Source: an uncultured Pelagibacteraceae bacterium (GTDB lineage Bacteria; Pseudomonadota; Alphaproteobacteria; Pelagibacterales; Pelagibacteraceae). Taken from it: 64,000 bases of DNA. The stretch's first letter is position 1, and each line of letters starts with the position of its first letter. The position numbers were made by a program, and so were the translations under genes. The notes under the pieces are model-generated. The model was not told where the DNA came from and made no database searches. It saw only the letters and a list, made by a program, of their open reading frames with translations. Shown piece after piece: positions 25,755 to 35,562 of the stretch. The stretch lies in assembly GCA_902571015.1 (NCBI GenBank), contig CACGAC010000004.1, positions 1 through 64,000 of the forward strand, in the 5' to 3' direction.

Positions 25755-26867
25755 TTAATTGAACAATCCTAAGTCTTTAAGGTCGTTAAAAGTTGTGAAA
25801 AACATCAAAGATATTAATAAAAATATCCCGATTCGAAAAAAACCTTCTTGCGTTTTTTGAGATAACGGACGACCTAAAACTTTTTCAAATGCATAAAACA
25901 TTAAATGTCCTCCATCAAGCATTGGGATTGGAAACAAATTAACTAAACCAAGACTTATTGAAATATATGCCATCATGCTGATAAATGCCAAAACACCAAA
26001 TTCTGCAACCTGGCCTGAAATTTTTGCTATTCTGATAGGTCCTCCAAGCTGAGAGGTATCAGCTTTACCAAAAATCATTGCACCGATATATTTTAAGGAA
26101 GAAATTCCTACAAAATAAACTTCATGAGCAGCATGGTATATAGCTTGTGCAGGTCCTAATTTAACGTGATTAATCTCATTATTGTAAGCACCTAATTTTA
26201 TACCAACTATTCTTTTGTTAAGTTTGTTTCCTAAATTATCTTCACCTGGAACAATATTAGGTTTTACTTTTAAAATTAACTCATCATATGAACGTTTCAC
26301 TTTAAAATCTATAATTTCATCAGTGGACATAGTAATGAATTTAGAAACATCCATAATACTTTCAACTTTGTTGCCATCTATTTCTAAAATTACGTCATTT
26401 TGTTTTAATCCTCCAGCCATAGCAGGGCTTTCTTTCTGAACTTCATTGATGACGGCTGGTGTAAAATCTTTACCAACAATAGTATAAATTGAGAAGAAAA
26501 TTACTAGAGCTAATAAAAAGTTTGCTAAAGGGCCACCAAAAACAATTAAACTTCTTTGATATAGAGGTTTAAGAGTAAATAATTTTTTTTGGTCCTCTTC
26601 ACTATATTTTTCTAAAATTTCTTTATGATCCGCTTGAGAATATACATTTCTATCTCCAAAAAATTTTACGTATCCTCCTAGAGGTATCCAGCATATTTTC
26701 CACCTTGTCCCAGATTTATCATTCCAACCAAAAATTTCCTTACCAAATCCTATAGAAAAATCAGTGACACCCACCCCAAATTTTTTAGCAAAGTAATAAT
26801 GACCATATTCATGAATAAAGACGACAATTAAAATTAGTATAATAAAAGGTAAAATATAACTTAGCAT
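25755..26867 (-). CDS. rseP: Site-2 protease family zinc metalloprotease RseP
   Basis: Intramembrane protease, 370 residues. The zinc motif H19-EYG-H23 lies in the first membrane helix, a PDZ domain occupies about 125-205 (QKESPAMAGGLKQNDVILEIDG), and the third zinc ligand is in FPIPMLDGGHL (about 317-327). It cleaves membrane-bound anti-sigma factors and remnant signal peptides. The usual neighbours (dxr, bamA) are absent; here a GATase, an alcohol dehydrogenase and an MBL gene lie upstream on the same strand, 7 nt away. Confidence 0.93.
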   Translation of the reverse strand: MLSYILPFIILILIVVFIHEYGHYYFAKKFGVGVTDFSIGFGKEIFGWNDKSGTRWKICWIPLGGYVKFFGDRNVYSQADHKEILEKYSEEDQKKLFTLKPLYQRSLIVFGGPLANFLLALVIFFSIYTIVGKDFTPAVINEVQKESPAMAGGLKQNDVILEIDGNKVESIMDVSKFITMSTDEIIDFKVKRSYDELILKVKPNIVPGEDNLGNKLNKRIVGIKLGAYNNEINHVKLGPAQAIYHAAHEVYFVGISSLKYIGAMIFGKADTSQLGGPIRIAKISGQVAEFGVLAFISMMAYISISLGLVNLFPIPMLDGGHLMFYAFEKVLGRPLSQKTQEGFFRIGIFLLISLMFFTTFNDLKDLGLFN

Positions 26868-26874
26868 TTTTAAT

Positions 26875-27663
26875 TCAATTTATACTATCCATCCAATTCT
26901 TTAACTCAATCATTCTTTGAGACTTATTTGACACAGCAATTTCTTTTTTTATAAATAATATGTGATTTTTAATTTCTTCCTCATCTCTAAATACTTTTCT
27001 TGTTTGAATTAATCTGTCCTTCCTAAACTCAATTAAACTTATCATTTTCTCATAAGTAATTTCAGGATGATACTGTAACCCATAAATTTTCGATTTTCCA
27101 ACTGTGAAATATGAACTTTGTACTTTATTAATTTTATTTGATGCTAAACAAATTCCGTTTGTTGGTAATTTTACTACCTCGTCAAAATTAAACGCTGGAG
27201 AATTAAAATTATTATTCTTATTCTTATAAATAGAATTATTTAATCCTTCATTATTAATTATAATCTCATTTGCTATTCCTATATGAGATTTTTCTGCTTT
27301 TTTTACCTCTCCTCCGGCAGCAGTTACTGCAACTTGCATTCCCCAACAAATCGCTAAAATATTTTTAACTTGTTTTTGGCATTCTCTCATAAATTCAATT
27401 TGTCTTTTTATCTCTGGTGTATTGTTATAAATGTTCAAACTACTTCCACCCCAAATTAACCCATCATATTTTGGAAGTTTATTTTTAACCTCATCTAAAT
27501 TTTGATCCGAGGATGGATTAATAACATCAAAATGATAATTATTATTAAATACATTAAGACTATCTTTTAAACTCTCAGTATGTGTTTGAATACCTACTTT
27601 TAAAAAATTTTGATTTTCCTCTTTTAAATTTCCCTCAACTATTAAAATATTAAGATTTTTCAT
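26875..27663 (-). CDS. Class I glutamine amidotransferase-like protein
   Basis: A 262-residue protein of the GMP-synthase-type GATase family. The nucleophile is Cys in ILAICWGMQVA (about 100-110) and the His/Glu pair is in LQYHPEITYE (about 197-206). The free-standing form can work on gamma-glutamyl compounds or feed ammonia to an unknown synthetase. It starts immediately after the alcohol dehydrogenase (0 nt) and is followed by rseP, so it is in a minus-strand run. Substrate unknown. Confidence 0.82.
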   Translation of the reverse strand: MKNLNILIVEGNLKEENQNFLKVGIQTHTESLKDSLNVFNNNYHFDVINPSSDQNLDEVKNKLPKYDGLIWGGSSLNIYNNTPEIKRQIEFMRECQKQVKNILAICWGMQVAVTAAGGEVKKAEKSHIGIANEIIINNEGLNNSIYKNKNNNFNSPAFNFDEVVKLPTNGICLASNKINKVQSSYFTVGKSKIYGLQYHPEITYEKMISLIEFRKDRLIQTRKVFRDEEEIKNHILFIKKEIAVSNKSQRMIELKNWMDSIN

Positions 27664-28827
27664 TTAAAACAAATTACCAGACATGCTGTATTGATACATT
27701 ATTTTCATGTCTTCAATGCTCAATTTCTTTGGATTACCATTCGTTGATGGATCCTCTAAAGCCATTTTTGATAAACGATCAATTTGTAAATCTTTTTCAT
27801 TTATGACACTTGATAATTTATGAGGTATTTCAAATTTTTCTCTTAAATCCAAAATCCATTTTAAAAAACCGTCAAAAGATTTATCTTTTAATTCAAGATA
27901 TTCTGAGATCTTTGCAACTTTACTTTCAATCACATCTCTGTTGAAAGTTAAAACATACGGCATGAAAATTGCGTTTGAAAGACCATGATGAAGGTTATTT
28001 AGAGCATTTACTGGATGGCTCAAAGAATGAATTGCACCTAGGCCTTTTTGGAATGCGGTTGAACCCATACTTGCAGCAGTAAGCATGTTCATTCTGGCCT
28101 CAAGGTTAGATCCATTTTTATATGCCTCTGGTAACCATTTAAAAATTAATTTCATACCTTCTAAAGCTATTCCATCAGCCATTGGATGATAACCTGGGGC
28201 ACAAAATGCCTCTAGATTATGAGCTAATGCATCCATGCCTGTTGCGGCTGTCATTTTTTTTGGTAAATCTTTTGTTAAAACTGGATCTAAAATGACTATG
28301 GACGGTAAAAATTTTGGATGAAATATAATTTTTTTAACTCCTAGATCTTCATTTAAAATAACAGATGCTCTCCCCGTTTCAGAACCTGTTCCAGCTGTAG
28401 TGGGTACTGCTATAATAGGAGCAACCTTATTTGAGTCAGCTTTAGTCCAATTATCACCAACATCCTCAAATTCCCACAATGATAAAGTTTGACCTATCAT
28501 AAATGCAATTGCTTTTCCCACATCAAGACCACTTCCACCACCAAAAGCAATCACACCATCACAATTTTTTTCTTTATAATGTTTTACACCATCACTTACA
28601 TTTTTACCTGTTGGATTACCAATCACATCATGAAATAATTCGACTGATAAATTATTACTTTTTAAATGTGACAAAGCATCTTTAACAATAGTTGATTGTC
28701 CAAGTCCTTTGTCAGTCACCAATAGAGGTTTTTTTATATTTAAATTTTTACAAGCTATACTTAAATCTTTAATTCTATTTTCACCCACCCACATTGAAGT
28801 AGGATAATTCCAATTAAACTTTTTCAT
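27664..28827 (-). CDS. Iron-containing alcohol dehydrogenase
   Basis: Group III (Fe-dependent) alcohol dehydrogenase, 387 residues, cytoplasmic. NAD-binding GGGSGLDVGKA at about 96-106 and TTAGTGSETGRASV at about 143-156 are standard. The metal ligands fall in MDALAHNLEAF (about 198-208), HSLSHPVNAL (about 266-275) and LHHGLSNA (about 278-285). SAR11 uses such enzymes to oxidise methanol and other short alcohols. The natural alcohol here is unknown. Confidence 0.93.
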   Translation of the reverse strand: MKKFNWNYPTSMWVGENRIKDLSIACKNLNIKKPLLVTDKGLGQSTIVKDALSHLKSNNLSVELFHDVIGNPTGKNVSDGVKHYKEKNCDGVIAFGGGSGLDVGKAIAFMIGQTLSLWEFEDVGDNWTKADSNKVAPIIAVPTTAGTGSETGRASVILNEDLGVKKIIFHPKFLPSIVILDPVLTKDLPKKMTAATGMDALAHNLEAFCAPGYHPMADGIALEGMKLIFKWLPEAYKNGSNLEARMNMLTAASMGSTAFQKGLGAIHSLSHPVNALNNLHHGLSNAIFMPYVLTFNRDVIESKVAKISEYLELKDKSFDGFLKWILDLREKFEIPHKLSSVINEKDLQIDRLSKMALEDPSTNGNPKKLSIEDMKIMYQYSMSGNLF

Positions 28828-28833
28828 AAATTT

Positions 28834-29892
28834 TTAGTTGATAATATCTGATATTTTTGAAATTTGACCAATCTTAAAAATAAGTGCATCCTCTTTATTA
28901 AATCCATATTTTTCAGCATTATCTTTAAATCTTATTGGTGGTTCCATAATTGGTTCTAAAGATAATACAAATGTTCCCCAGTGCATACCTAGTACCTTTT
29001 TACTTTTCAAATCTCTTCCAATTTTGAGAGCCTCTTCTGGATTGGTATGATAAATAGATTTATCTTTGTAAGGCATAATTGGATAAAAATTATATGCGCC
29101 AATGTTGATTATGGTTAAATCAATTGGTCCATATTTATTTCCTAGATCTTTATATATATTTCCATATCCTGTATCGCAGGCAAATAATATTTTTTTTCCA
29201 TTATATTCAATTAAAAAACTTCCCCACAAAGTTTTGTTGGTGTCTGTTAAACTTCTTTTTGACCAATGAACAGCTGGAAGAAAAGTAACTTTTAAATTTT
29301 TATTAATATTAATTTCATCATACCAATCCATCTCATTGATATCTCGATATCCATTCGTTTTAAAATATTTGCTAAGTTTTAATGGAACCAAAACTTTAGT
29401 ATCCTTAAAAGGAAATCTCCTTATTGTCATCATATCTTGATGATCATAATGATTGTGGGTGAGTAAAAATAAATCAATGTTAGGTATCTCGCTTAATTTC
29501 AATGCTGGTTCAGTAAATCTTTTTGGTCCAAATATTAGTGGACCTGCATTCTTCGAAAAAACTGGATCAGTAATAATAGTAGTATCTCCTAATTTAATAA
29601 TAAACGTAGCATGACCAATCCAAGCAATATAATCATTATCTTTATATTTTTCTAAGTTTCTCAATACTTCATTTTTTTCTAAAACGTGACCTTCAGAAAT
29701 TGTCATATCAAGTTTCTTTTTCTCTTGATTAAAAATTTTGTAAGACCATTTTACATTTGGATCTCTTTTTGGTGAGCCTTCAGGATTCCTAAAAGTACCG
29801 TCAGAAAGATGATGAGGAGGTTTTTTTTCCATAGCAAATGTCAAATTGTTTAAACTTAAAACTAAAATTAGAAAATATAAAAAATTTATCAT
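28834..29892 (-). CDS. MBL-fold hydrolase, NAPE-PLD/UlaG-like, exported
   Basis: A 352-residue metallo-beta-lactamase-fold protein. Residues 1-20 form a signal peptide (ending TFA). The metal site reads L-THNHYDHQD near 151-160 (HxHxDH), with further ligands in HWSKRS (about 205), ACDTGYG (about 239-245) and MHWGTF (about 304-309). The pattern fits the L-ascorbate-6-phosphate lactonase / NAPE-phospholipase D branch, so a lipid or lactone hydrolase in the periplasm is likely. It precedes the alcohol dehydrogenase by 6 nt. Confidence 0.85.
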   Translation of the reverse strand: MINFLYFLILVLSLNNLTFAMEKKPPHHLSDGTFRNPEGSPKRDPNVKWSYKIFNQEKKKLDMTISEGHVLEKNEVLRNLEKYKDNDYIAWIGHATFIIKLGDTTIITDPVFSKNAGPLIFGPKRFTEPALKLSEIPNIDLFLLTHNHYDHQDMMTIRRFPFKDTKVLVPLKLSKYFKTNGYRDINEMDWYDEININKNLKVTFLPAVHWSKRSLTDTNKTLWGSFLIEYNGKKILFACDTGYGNIYKDLGNKYGPIDLTIINIGAYNFYPIMPYKDKSIYHTNPEEALKIGRDLKSKKVLGMHWGTFVLSLEPIMEPPIRFKDNAEKYGFNKEDALIFKIGQISKISDIIN

Positions 29893-29925
29893 ATATCTTT
29901 TTATTTTATATGAATTTAAAATTTT

Positions 29926-30555
29926 TTATTCTTTTATTATTTCATACTCAAAATTTTGAGTAGTTTCATTGACTTGTAAAAGTTTCGCACCATTTTTGCT
30001 ATGAAATTTTGTAGCCATTTCAGTTAGAGGAGAGAGCGTGACTAATCTATTTAAATGGTTAGATTTTTTAATCTTTTTGTAAACTTCCTTAACAATCAAT
30101 TTTCCACCACCTTTTTTTTTAGACCAAACTGTATAAGCAATAGCAATCTGACCAACATTTTGACCTCTATGAGTGCTTTGTAGATAAGCATCTTGGCTAA
30201 ATTTATCCAGCTCCTCTACATTTATTGGTACTTTATTTGTAAAAGCAAAGCACATTACAGCGTGAATTTCTTTTTTGTATTTTACACCGTATATTTTTCT
30301 ACCGTGACTTCTTCTGAAAGTCACACTTAATTCTGGTCTAACTGGATCTTCAGAAACATTACATTCTTTAAGTTCAACTAATTCAGCACCTTTAACCCAG
30401 CCAAAAAAGTCATCAATGTTTTTATTAATTATTTGTTTATTTTTTCGAATTCTAGCTTTAATTCTTGGTTTAAATTTTTTTGAGTTTTTTAAACTATTAT
30501 TATCTAGATATTTCTCTGCTAGTTTATTTCTTACGTTTTTAAAAATCTCTTTCAT
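29926..30555 (-). CDS. Hypothetical protein with GNAT-like C-terminal half
   Basis: A 209-residue protein. Residues 1-60 are very basic and Asn/Lys-rich. From about 70 the pattern of beta strands and QSTHRGQNVGQIAIAYTV, then RLVTLSPLTEMATKFHSKNGAKLL, resembles a GNAT acetyltransferase; the SPLTEMAxxFHxKNGA block also recalls hypothetical proteins of marine phages. No acetyl-CoA loop of the standard form is seen. Function not assigned. Confidence 0.6.
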   Translation of the reverse strand: MKEIFKNVRNKLAEKYLDNNSLKNSKKFKPRIKARIRKNKQIINKNIDDFFGWVKGAELVELKECNVSEDPVRPELSVTFRRSHGRKIYGVKYKKEIHAVMCFAFTNKVPINVEELDKFSQDAYLQSTHRGQNVGQIAIAYTVWSKKKGGGKLIVKEVYKKIKKSNHLNRLVTLSPLTEMATKFHSKNGAKLLQVNETTQNFEYEIIKE

Positions 30556-30578
30556 TTTTTAATTTTTATTTATTTTAA

Positions 30579-30743
30579 CTAAAAGTATAATAAAGCAAAA
30601 ATTACCCCTAAAATTATTACTGTAATCGTAGCAACAATGTAATTTATCTTAATATTAAATTTTTTATAAATTGTTTCATTTATCTTATCCCAGAATAGAA
30701 CTAACAAAAATATAGCGATAGCAGGTATGATAAATTTAATCAT
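30579..30743 (-). CDS. Small two-helix membrane protein, 54 aa
   Basis: A 54-codon frame between the ScfR-type regulator (3 nt upstream on the same strand) and the GNAT-like gene. Two membrane helices, about 3-17 and 35-52, flank a short charged loop (WDKINETIYKKFNIK). The tight spacing to the regulator suggests co-transcription. No family recognised. Confidence 0.5.
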   Translation of the reverse strand: MIKFIIPAIAIFLLVLFWDKINETIYKKFNIKINYIVATITVIILGVIFALLYF

Positions 30744-30746
30744 CGA

Positions 30747-32180
30747 CTATGTGTTTTTGTCTCCAACATACACTGAAACACCTCTAGAGTTAATATCAAC
30801 ATCGAATTTTTTGTGTAATGGAGGGAAAGCTCTTTGTGAACAGTCTAATCTATCACACGTTCTACATGACACACCTATTGGTATTTCTGTAGATTTATCA
30901 TTAATGTTTAAATTTTCTGAATAAATAAATTCTTTTGCATATTTTGCTTCACATCCCAATCCAATAGACAAAATACTTTTTGATTGTCCAAATCTTCCAA
31001 TCCCTTTTTCAACTGTTCTAGCTATACATACATACTTTTCACCATTAGACATTTTGCTGACAGCAGCTTGAATAATACCAGGTCTTGTCAAAGCTGAATA
31101 AACGTTCCAACGTGGGCAAGCGCCACCGTATCTTGGAATCTCTATTCCTGATAATGAAAATCTTTTTGATATATTCCCAGCCATATCCACTCTTAAAAAA
31201 TGAAATGGTATCCCTGGTAATTTTGGATCTTGTAAACACGTCACTCTATGAGCTACCTGTTCAAAAGATGTGGCAAAAGTATTTTGTAATAACTCTAAAT
31301 CATACTTGAGTTTTTTACATTCTGTATGAAAAAGTTTATAAGGCATTAAAATTGCTGCACCGCAGTAATTTAATAAAGCAATTTTTGTTAATTTTTTAGA
31401 CTCTTCAGATGGAAAAGTAAATTTTGACAAATATTCTTCGATTTCTTTATCAGCACCCTCTTGGGCTATTTGAGCAGCTGCATGAAGTTTTTTTGTTTCT
31501 AAAGAGCTGTAATCGCTTAATAGTAGTTCTTTTTTATTTTTTTTATAAAGCTTTGAGAAAGGTTTATTTTCTTCAGGAATAACATCTTTTACTGTTATAT
31601 CATATTCTGATTCTAAATAATCACAAAGAGCTATATATCTAGTCCTATTATTTTTTTGAACTTTTTCAAAAACATTATTTGCGAAATCTTCCAATTTTGG
31701 AAAATAGTTTTTATTTTCTTGTAAAAAATCTGAAATAACTTCTCCAGGAAATGAATTCTTTCTATTATCAACAATTTTACCAGATATTGTTTCAATTTTG
31801 TTGATCATTTCATGATCCTTTTTTTTTAATATATCTCCTAGTCTTACTATTGCTCTGCCAATTTTTGGATTAGTACCAACTAGATCTTTTACTTCCGGAC
31901 CTAGAATATCTAGATCTTCAAACAATTTATCATCGAGTATTTCTGATAAAGTATTTTCTAAATTGATATCTGATTTTGAGGTTAATTGAGAAAGTTCAAT
32001 ATTCAATTTTTCACAAATTTTTAAGAGTAAATCTCCATCTATTTTCCTTTTTCCACCCTCAATAAGATTAAGATAACTAGGAGATATATTTAAATCTTCA
32101 GCCAATTTATTAGCTTGAAGACCTAACTGTCTCCTAAAAGCCTTGATTTTTGGTCCTATTTTTAGATTAGATTGACTCAT
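30747..32180 (-). CDS. XRE-type regulator of the ScfR/RamB (short-chain fatty acyl) family
   Basis: A 477-residue transcription factor. The N-terminal helix-turn-helix (about 10-65: LGLQANKLAEDLNISPSYL) is XRE-like, the middle (about 150-290) is the helical region seen in IrrE-related regulators but without HExxH, and the C-terminal domain ends with a conserved Cys cluster C-RTC-DRLDC-SQR near 440-452. RamB in Corynebacterium and Paracoccus belongs to this family and controls the glyoxylate bypass. Here the gene is divergent from isocitrate lyase, and the space between holds repeats that look like its binding sites, so it very likely regulates aceA and itself. Confidence 0.85.
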   Translation of the reverse strand: MSQSNLKIGPKIKAFRRQLGLQANKLAEDLNISPSYLNLIEGGKRKIDGDLLLKICEKLNIELSQLTSKSDINLENTLSEILDDKLFEDLDILGPEVKDLVGTNPKIGRAIVRLGDILKKKDHEMINKIETISGKIVDNRKNSFPGEVISDFLQENKNYFPKLEDFANNVFEKVQKNNRTRYIALCDYLESEYDITVKDVIPEENKPFSKLYKKNKKELLLSDYSSLETKKLHAAAQIAQEGADKEIEEYLSKFTFPSEESKKLTKIALLNYCGAAILMPYKLFHTECKKLKYDLELLQNTFATSFEQVAHRVTCLQDPKLPGIPFHFLRVDMAGNISKRFSLSGIEIPRYGGACPRWNVYSALTRPGIIQAAVSKMSNGEKYVCIARTVEKGIGRFGQSKSILSIGLGCEAKYAKEFIYSENLNINDKSTEIPIGVSCRTCDRLDCSQRAFPPLHKKFDVDINSRGVSVYVGDKNT

Positions 32181-32198
32181 ATTTTCTATTAGTAAATT

Positions 32199-32292
32199 TT
32201 GTAAATTTATTTTTACAATATTTTTCTTCAGTTTACAACAGTTTCATACTTTTTAATAGATTTTGTAAATTTTGTAAATTATAAAATTTACA
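32199..32292. promoter_or_regulatory. Cluster of TTGTAAA heptamers, probable ScfR/RamB operators
   Basis: Five exact copies of TTGTAAA or its reverse complement TTTACAA occur at 32199-32205, 32212-32218, 32232-32238, 32263-32269 and 32272-32278, plus a 6/7 match at 32287-32292 that touches the start codon of the 53-residue protein. The first pair is inverted and the 32263/32272 pair is a direct repeat 9 nt apart. Resemblance to the A/T-rich RamB box with a TTTGCAAA core supports the assignment. Confidence 0.6.
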
Positions 32293-32453
32293 TGGATGAA
32301 AAATTAAAAAATAACGAAAATGAAGCTCAAATTATAAGACATGAAGACCTTGCTAGACATAATAGCAGGGGTATCTACATGAGAGATGATCATTGTGATT
32401 GGGGTTCAAGTGGAATGAAAGATCTAGTTGAGACACTTAACGACTCAAACTAA
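32292..32453 (+). CDS. Small acidic protein upstream of isocitrate lyase, 53 aa
   Basis: A 53-codon frame 54 nt before aceA and on the same strand. It is hydrophilic, with an acidic N-terminus, IIRHEDLARHNSRGIY (about 14-29) and MRDDHCDWGSSGMKDL (about 30-45) holding one Cys, several His and Trp. No membrane segment. Its start codon lies directly behind the heptamer repeats, so it should be under the divergent regulator together with aceA. No family recognised; a small metabolic modulator is possible. Confidence 0.6.
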   Translation: MDEKLKNNENEAQIIRHEDLARHNSRGIYMRDDHCDWGSSGMKDLVETLNDSN

Positions 32454-32507
32454 TTTTCAAACTCTTAACATTCATTTTCAATTACTTGAACATTACAGGG
32501 GCCAATA

Positions 32508-33782
32508 ATGAGTGCAGAAAAGATTTCTTATGATTTAAAAAGATTTGCAGGAATTAAAAGAGACTATACTCCTGAAGAAGTTGAAAGACTAAGAGGATCA
32601 ATTAAAATCGAATACTCAATTTGTAAACAACAATCAACAAAGCTTTGGAAATTATTAAACACTGAAAATTATGTTAATACTTTAGGATCCTTGTCAGGTA
32701 ATCATGCAGTTCAACATGCAAAAGCTGGTTTGAAGGCAATTTATTTAAGTGGTTGGCAAGTAGCAGCTGATGCTAATAGTGCTGGAGAAATGTATCCTGA
32801 CCAATCTTTGTATCCTTATGATAGTGCTCCTAAATTAGTTGAATCAATGAATAACGCATTAATTAGAGCTGATCAGATTCAACATATGGAATTAAAAGAT
32901 GGTGATATGAAAAAAGAGAAGAGAATTGATTACATGTTACCAATCATTGCTGATGGAGAAGCGGGTTTTGGTGGACCTTTAAATGTATTTGAACTTGCAA
33001 AAAAATTTATTAAAGCAGGTGCTGCTGGTGTTCATTTTGAAGATCAATTAGCAAGTGAAAAAAAATGTGGACATATGGGAGGAAAAGTTTTGGTTCCAAC
33101 TGGTACCATGATAAAAAATTTAAAAGCTGCTAGATTGGCAGCCGATATCGCAGATGTGCCTTTAATTATTCTAGCTAGAACAGACGCAAACGCTGCAAAA
33201 TTAATTACAAATGATTACGATGAAAATGATAAACCTTTCTTAACAGGTGAAAGGTCTCCAGAAGGTTTCTATTATGTAAAAGCTGGAATTGAACAAGCAA
33301 TATCAAGAGGCCTTGCTTATGCACCCTACTCAGATTTAATTTGGTGTGAAACAGCTACGCCAAATCTTGAGGAAGCAAAAAAATTCGCAGATGCAATTCA
33401 TGAAAAATTTCCCGGAAAACTTTTAGCATATAATTGTTCTCCATCATTTAATTGGAAAAAACATTTATCAGATGATGAGATAGCATCATTTCAACAAAAA
33501 ATTAGTCAAATGGGTTATAAATTTCAATTTATTACTTTAGCAGGATTTCATACACAAAATATTGCAATTTTTGAGTTAGCTGAAAAATATAAAAAAGAAG
33601 GTATGACAGCATACTCAAGAATTCAACAACAAGAATTTGCTCGTGAAAAAGATGGATATACTAGTGTTAAACATCAACGTGAAGTTGGTACATCTTATTT
33701 TGATGCTGTATCCAATACAATAAGTAGTGGAAAAAGTTCTACCACGGCAATGGCAGGTTCAACAGAGTCTGAACAATTCTAA
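32508..33782 (+). CDS. aceA: Isocitrate lyase
   Basis: Splits isocitrate to glyoxylate and succinate, entry to the glyoxylate bypass. The 424-residue length is normal. The active-site loop [14 protein letters not shown] (about 185-198) has the catalytic Cys, and LARTDANAA (about 224-232), and [10 protein letters not shown] (about 304-313) bind substrate and metal. An AGGGG ribosome site lies before the ATG. Malate synthase is not in this window. A hairpin terminator follows. Regulation by the divergent ScfR/RamB-type protein is inferred from the shared upstream region. Confidence 0.97.
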   Translation: MSAEKISYDLKRFAGIKRDYTPEEVERLRGSIKIEYSICKQQSTKLWKLLNTENYVNTLGSLSGNHAVQHAKAGLKAIYLSGWQVAADANSAGEMYPDQSLYPYDSAPKLVESMNNALIRADQIQHMELKDGDMKKEKRIDYMLPIIADGEAGFGGPLNVFELAKKFIKAGAAGVHFEDQLASEKKCGHMGGKVLVPTGTMIKNLKAARLAADIADVPLIILARTDANAAKLITNDYDENDKPFLTGERSPEGFYYVKAGIEQAISRGLAYAPYSDLIWCETATPNLEEAKKFADAIHEKFPGKLLAYNCSPSFNWKKHLSDDEIASFQQKISQMGYKFQFITLAGFHTQNIAIFELAEKYKKEGMTAYSRIQQQEFAREKDGYTSVKHQREVGTSYFDAVSNTISSGKSSTTAMAGSTESEQF

Positions 33783-33809
33783 TAAAACTATCCTTCTTAA
33801 TTAGAGTTA

Positions 33810-33837
33810 TTAACTGGCCCAGAAATGGGTCAGTTAA
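33810..33837 (+). terminator. Rho-independent terminator after aceA
   Basis: A stem of about 10 bp, TAACTGGCCC with GGGTCAGTTA (one G-U pair), closes a 6-nt loop starting 28 nt after the aceA stop. The plus side continues into a T-rich run. It overlaps the last codon of the convergent ABC-2 permease gene. Confidence 0.7.
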
Positions 33838-34601
33838 GATTTGATTTTATAACCTTTTTTAAGAAGAACTGTAACTACTGTTATACAAATGGATAAAAAT
33901 AAAAACATAGTTCCAATACTTATCCATATATTAAAATCAGAGACTCCATAAAAAGAAAATCTTAAACCATTTATTAAATAAACAACTGGATTAAAATAAG
34001 TCACAGTTTGCCAAAATGATGGCAGCATATCTAATGAATATAAACTCCCACCTAAAAATACCATCGGTGTCACAAACAAAGTTGGAATTATAGACATTTG
34101 CTCAAAATCTGAACTAATTAAACCTATTAAAAAACCAAATAAAGCGAAAGTAAATGCCACTAAAATTAATAAAAATATCATAAGCAATGGATATTTGACT
34201 TGAACATCAACGAAAAATAACGAGGTGATAAATATAATTATACTTACTATAAGTGTTTTTGTTGCACCTGCTCCTACAAAAGCAAGTACGACCTCTAATG
34301 TTGAAATTGGAGCAGCTAAAATTTCATAAATTGTTCCATTAAATTTTGGAAAGAAAATTCCGAAAGAGGTATTACTAATTGATTGGGTTAATAATGTTAA
34401 CATCAACAAGCCAGGCACGATGTAAGATCCGTAGCTTATTCCATCAATTTTTTCCACATACCCTCCAATTACTGAACCAAAAACTATAAAATATAGCGAA
34501 GTCGTTAATACTGGGGATAATACAGATTGAGTTAAAGTTCTTCTAAAACGATCCATTTCATGAAGATAAATTGCCCTCAACGCATAAAGATTAATTTTCA
34601 T
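33834..34601 (-). CDS. ABC-2 type transporter permease
   Basis: A 255-residue membrane protein with six membrane segments of the ABC-2 exporter class. The features [20 protein letters not shown] (about 28-47) and the [17 protein letters not shown] - [13 protein letters not shown] block near 160-190 match the NodJ/drug-exporter type. It overlaps its ATPase partner by 11 nt. Substrate unknown; lipid, polysaccharide or drug export are usual for the class. Confidence 0.9.
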   Translation of the reverse strand: MKINLYALRAIYLHEMDRFRRTLTQSVLSPVLTTSLYFIVFGSVIGGYVEKIDGISYGSYIVPGLLMLTLLTQSISNTSFGIFFPKFNGTIYEILAAPISTLEVVLAFVGAGATKTLIVSIIIFITSLFFVDVQVKYPLLMIFLLILVAFTFALFGFLIGLISSDFEQMSIIPTLFVTPMVFLGGSLYSLDMLPSFWQTVTYFNPVVYLINGLRFSFYGVSDFNIWISIGTMFLFLSICITVVTVLLKKGYKIKS

Positions 34602-35526
34602 TTTTTTCCCTAACTAAATTTACAAAAATTTTTTCCAAAGTACTTTGTTCAGTTTTTAAATCTTTTAATTTTAGGCCTGCATCTTTTAAATCTTGAAGTA
34701 AATTTGTAATTCCTGTCTGTTTTGCCTGAACATTATAAGTATAATTCAAACTCATCAAGTCCGGTGTAAAAGATAAGTGATATTTTTGAAGTGTTGTTGG
34801 TATTTGATTTATTTTTTCTTGTAAATCTATTGTAAGTTTTTTATGACCCATTTTTTTTAATAGTTCCTTAGTTTCATCGACTACTACGATTTCTCCCTGA
34901 TTTATAACTCCAACTCGATCAGCTATAGCTTCTGCTTCCTCTATATAATGAGTAGTTAAAATAATTGTAACGCCTGTTTTTCTCAAATTTTCAACAACCT
35001 GCCACATTTCTTTTCTAAGCTCTACATCAACACCAGCCGTAGGTTCGTCTAAAAATAAAATTGTCGGTTCATGAGATAAGGCTTTAGCTATCAAAACTCT
35101 TCTTTTCATTCCACCAGACAATTGTCGAAGTTTAAGATCTTTTTTATCCCATAAACTTAGTTGTTTTAGGACTTTCTCGATATGATTTGGATTTGCTTTT
35201 TTCCCATAAAGACCCCTTGAGTAAGAGACATTGTTAAAAACTGTCTCAAATTGCTCTAAAGTTAATTCCTGGGGGACTAAACCTATTCTTGAACGAGTTT
35301 CTCTGTAATCTTTTATGATATCATAATCATCTACGCTAACATTCCCTGAGGTCGGATTAACTATTCCACAAATAATACTTATCAAAGTAGTTTTACCTGC
35401 TCCATTAGGACCAAGCATTGCGAAAATTTCACCTTTTCTAATTTTTAAATTTATATTTTTTAAGGCATTAAAGCCATTATCATAAACTTTTGATAAATTG
35501 TTTATTAAAATCTGATTATCTGACAT
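34591..35526 (-). CDS. ABC transporter ATP-binding protein
   Basis: A 311-residue ATPase that pairs with the ABC-2 permease downstream. Walker [10 protein letters not shown] (about 39-47), signature LSGGMKRRV (about 135-143), Walker [13 protein letters not shown] (about 155-166) and the switch His in TTHYIEEA (about 191-198) are intact. A C-terminal extension of about 75 residues follows the core, as in NodI/CcmA-type exporters. Starts 36 nt from thiV's stop. Confidence 0.93.
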   Translation of the reverse strand: MSDNQILINNLSKVYDNGFNALKNINLKIRKGEIFAMLGPNGAGKTTLISIICGIVNPTSGNVSVDDYDIIKDYRETRSRIGLVPQELTLEQFETVFNNVSYSRGLYGKKANPNHIEKVLKQLSLWDKKDLKLRQLSGGMKRRVLIAKALSHEPTILFLDEPTAGVDVELRKEMWQVVENLRKTGVTIILTTHYIEEAEAIADRVGVINQGEIVVVDETKELLKKMGHKKLTIDLQEKINQIPTTLQKYHLSFTPDLMSLNYTYNVQAKQTGITNLLQDLKDAGLKLKDLKTEQSTLEKIFVNLVREKNEN

Positions 35527-35562
35527 GAGGCATTTATATAGTTATTAATTGATTTAATACAA

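Noticed and set aside
32454..32507. Glycine or other riboswitch before aceA
   Set aside because: The 54-nt spacer is too short and shows no aptamer motif.
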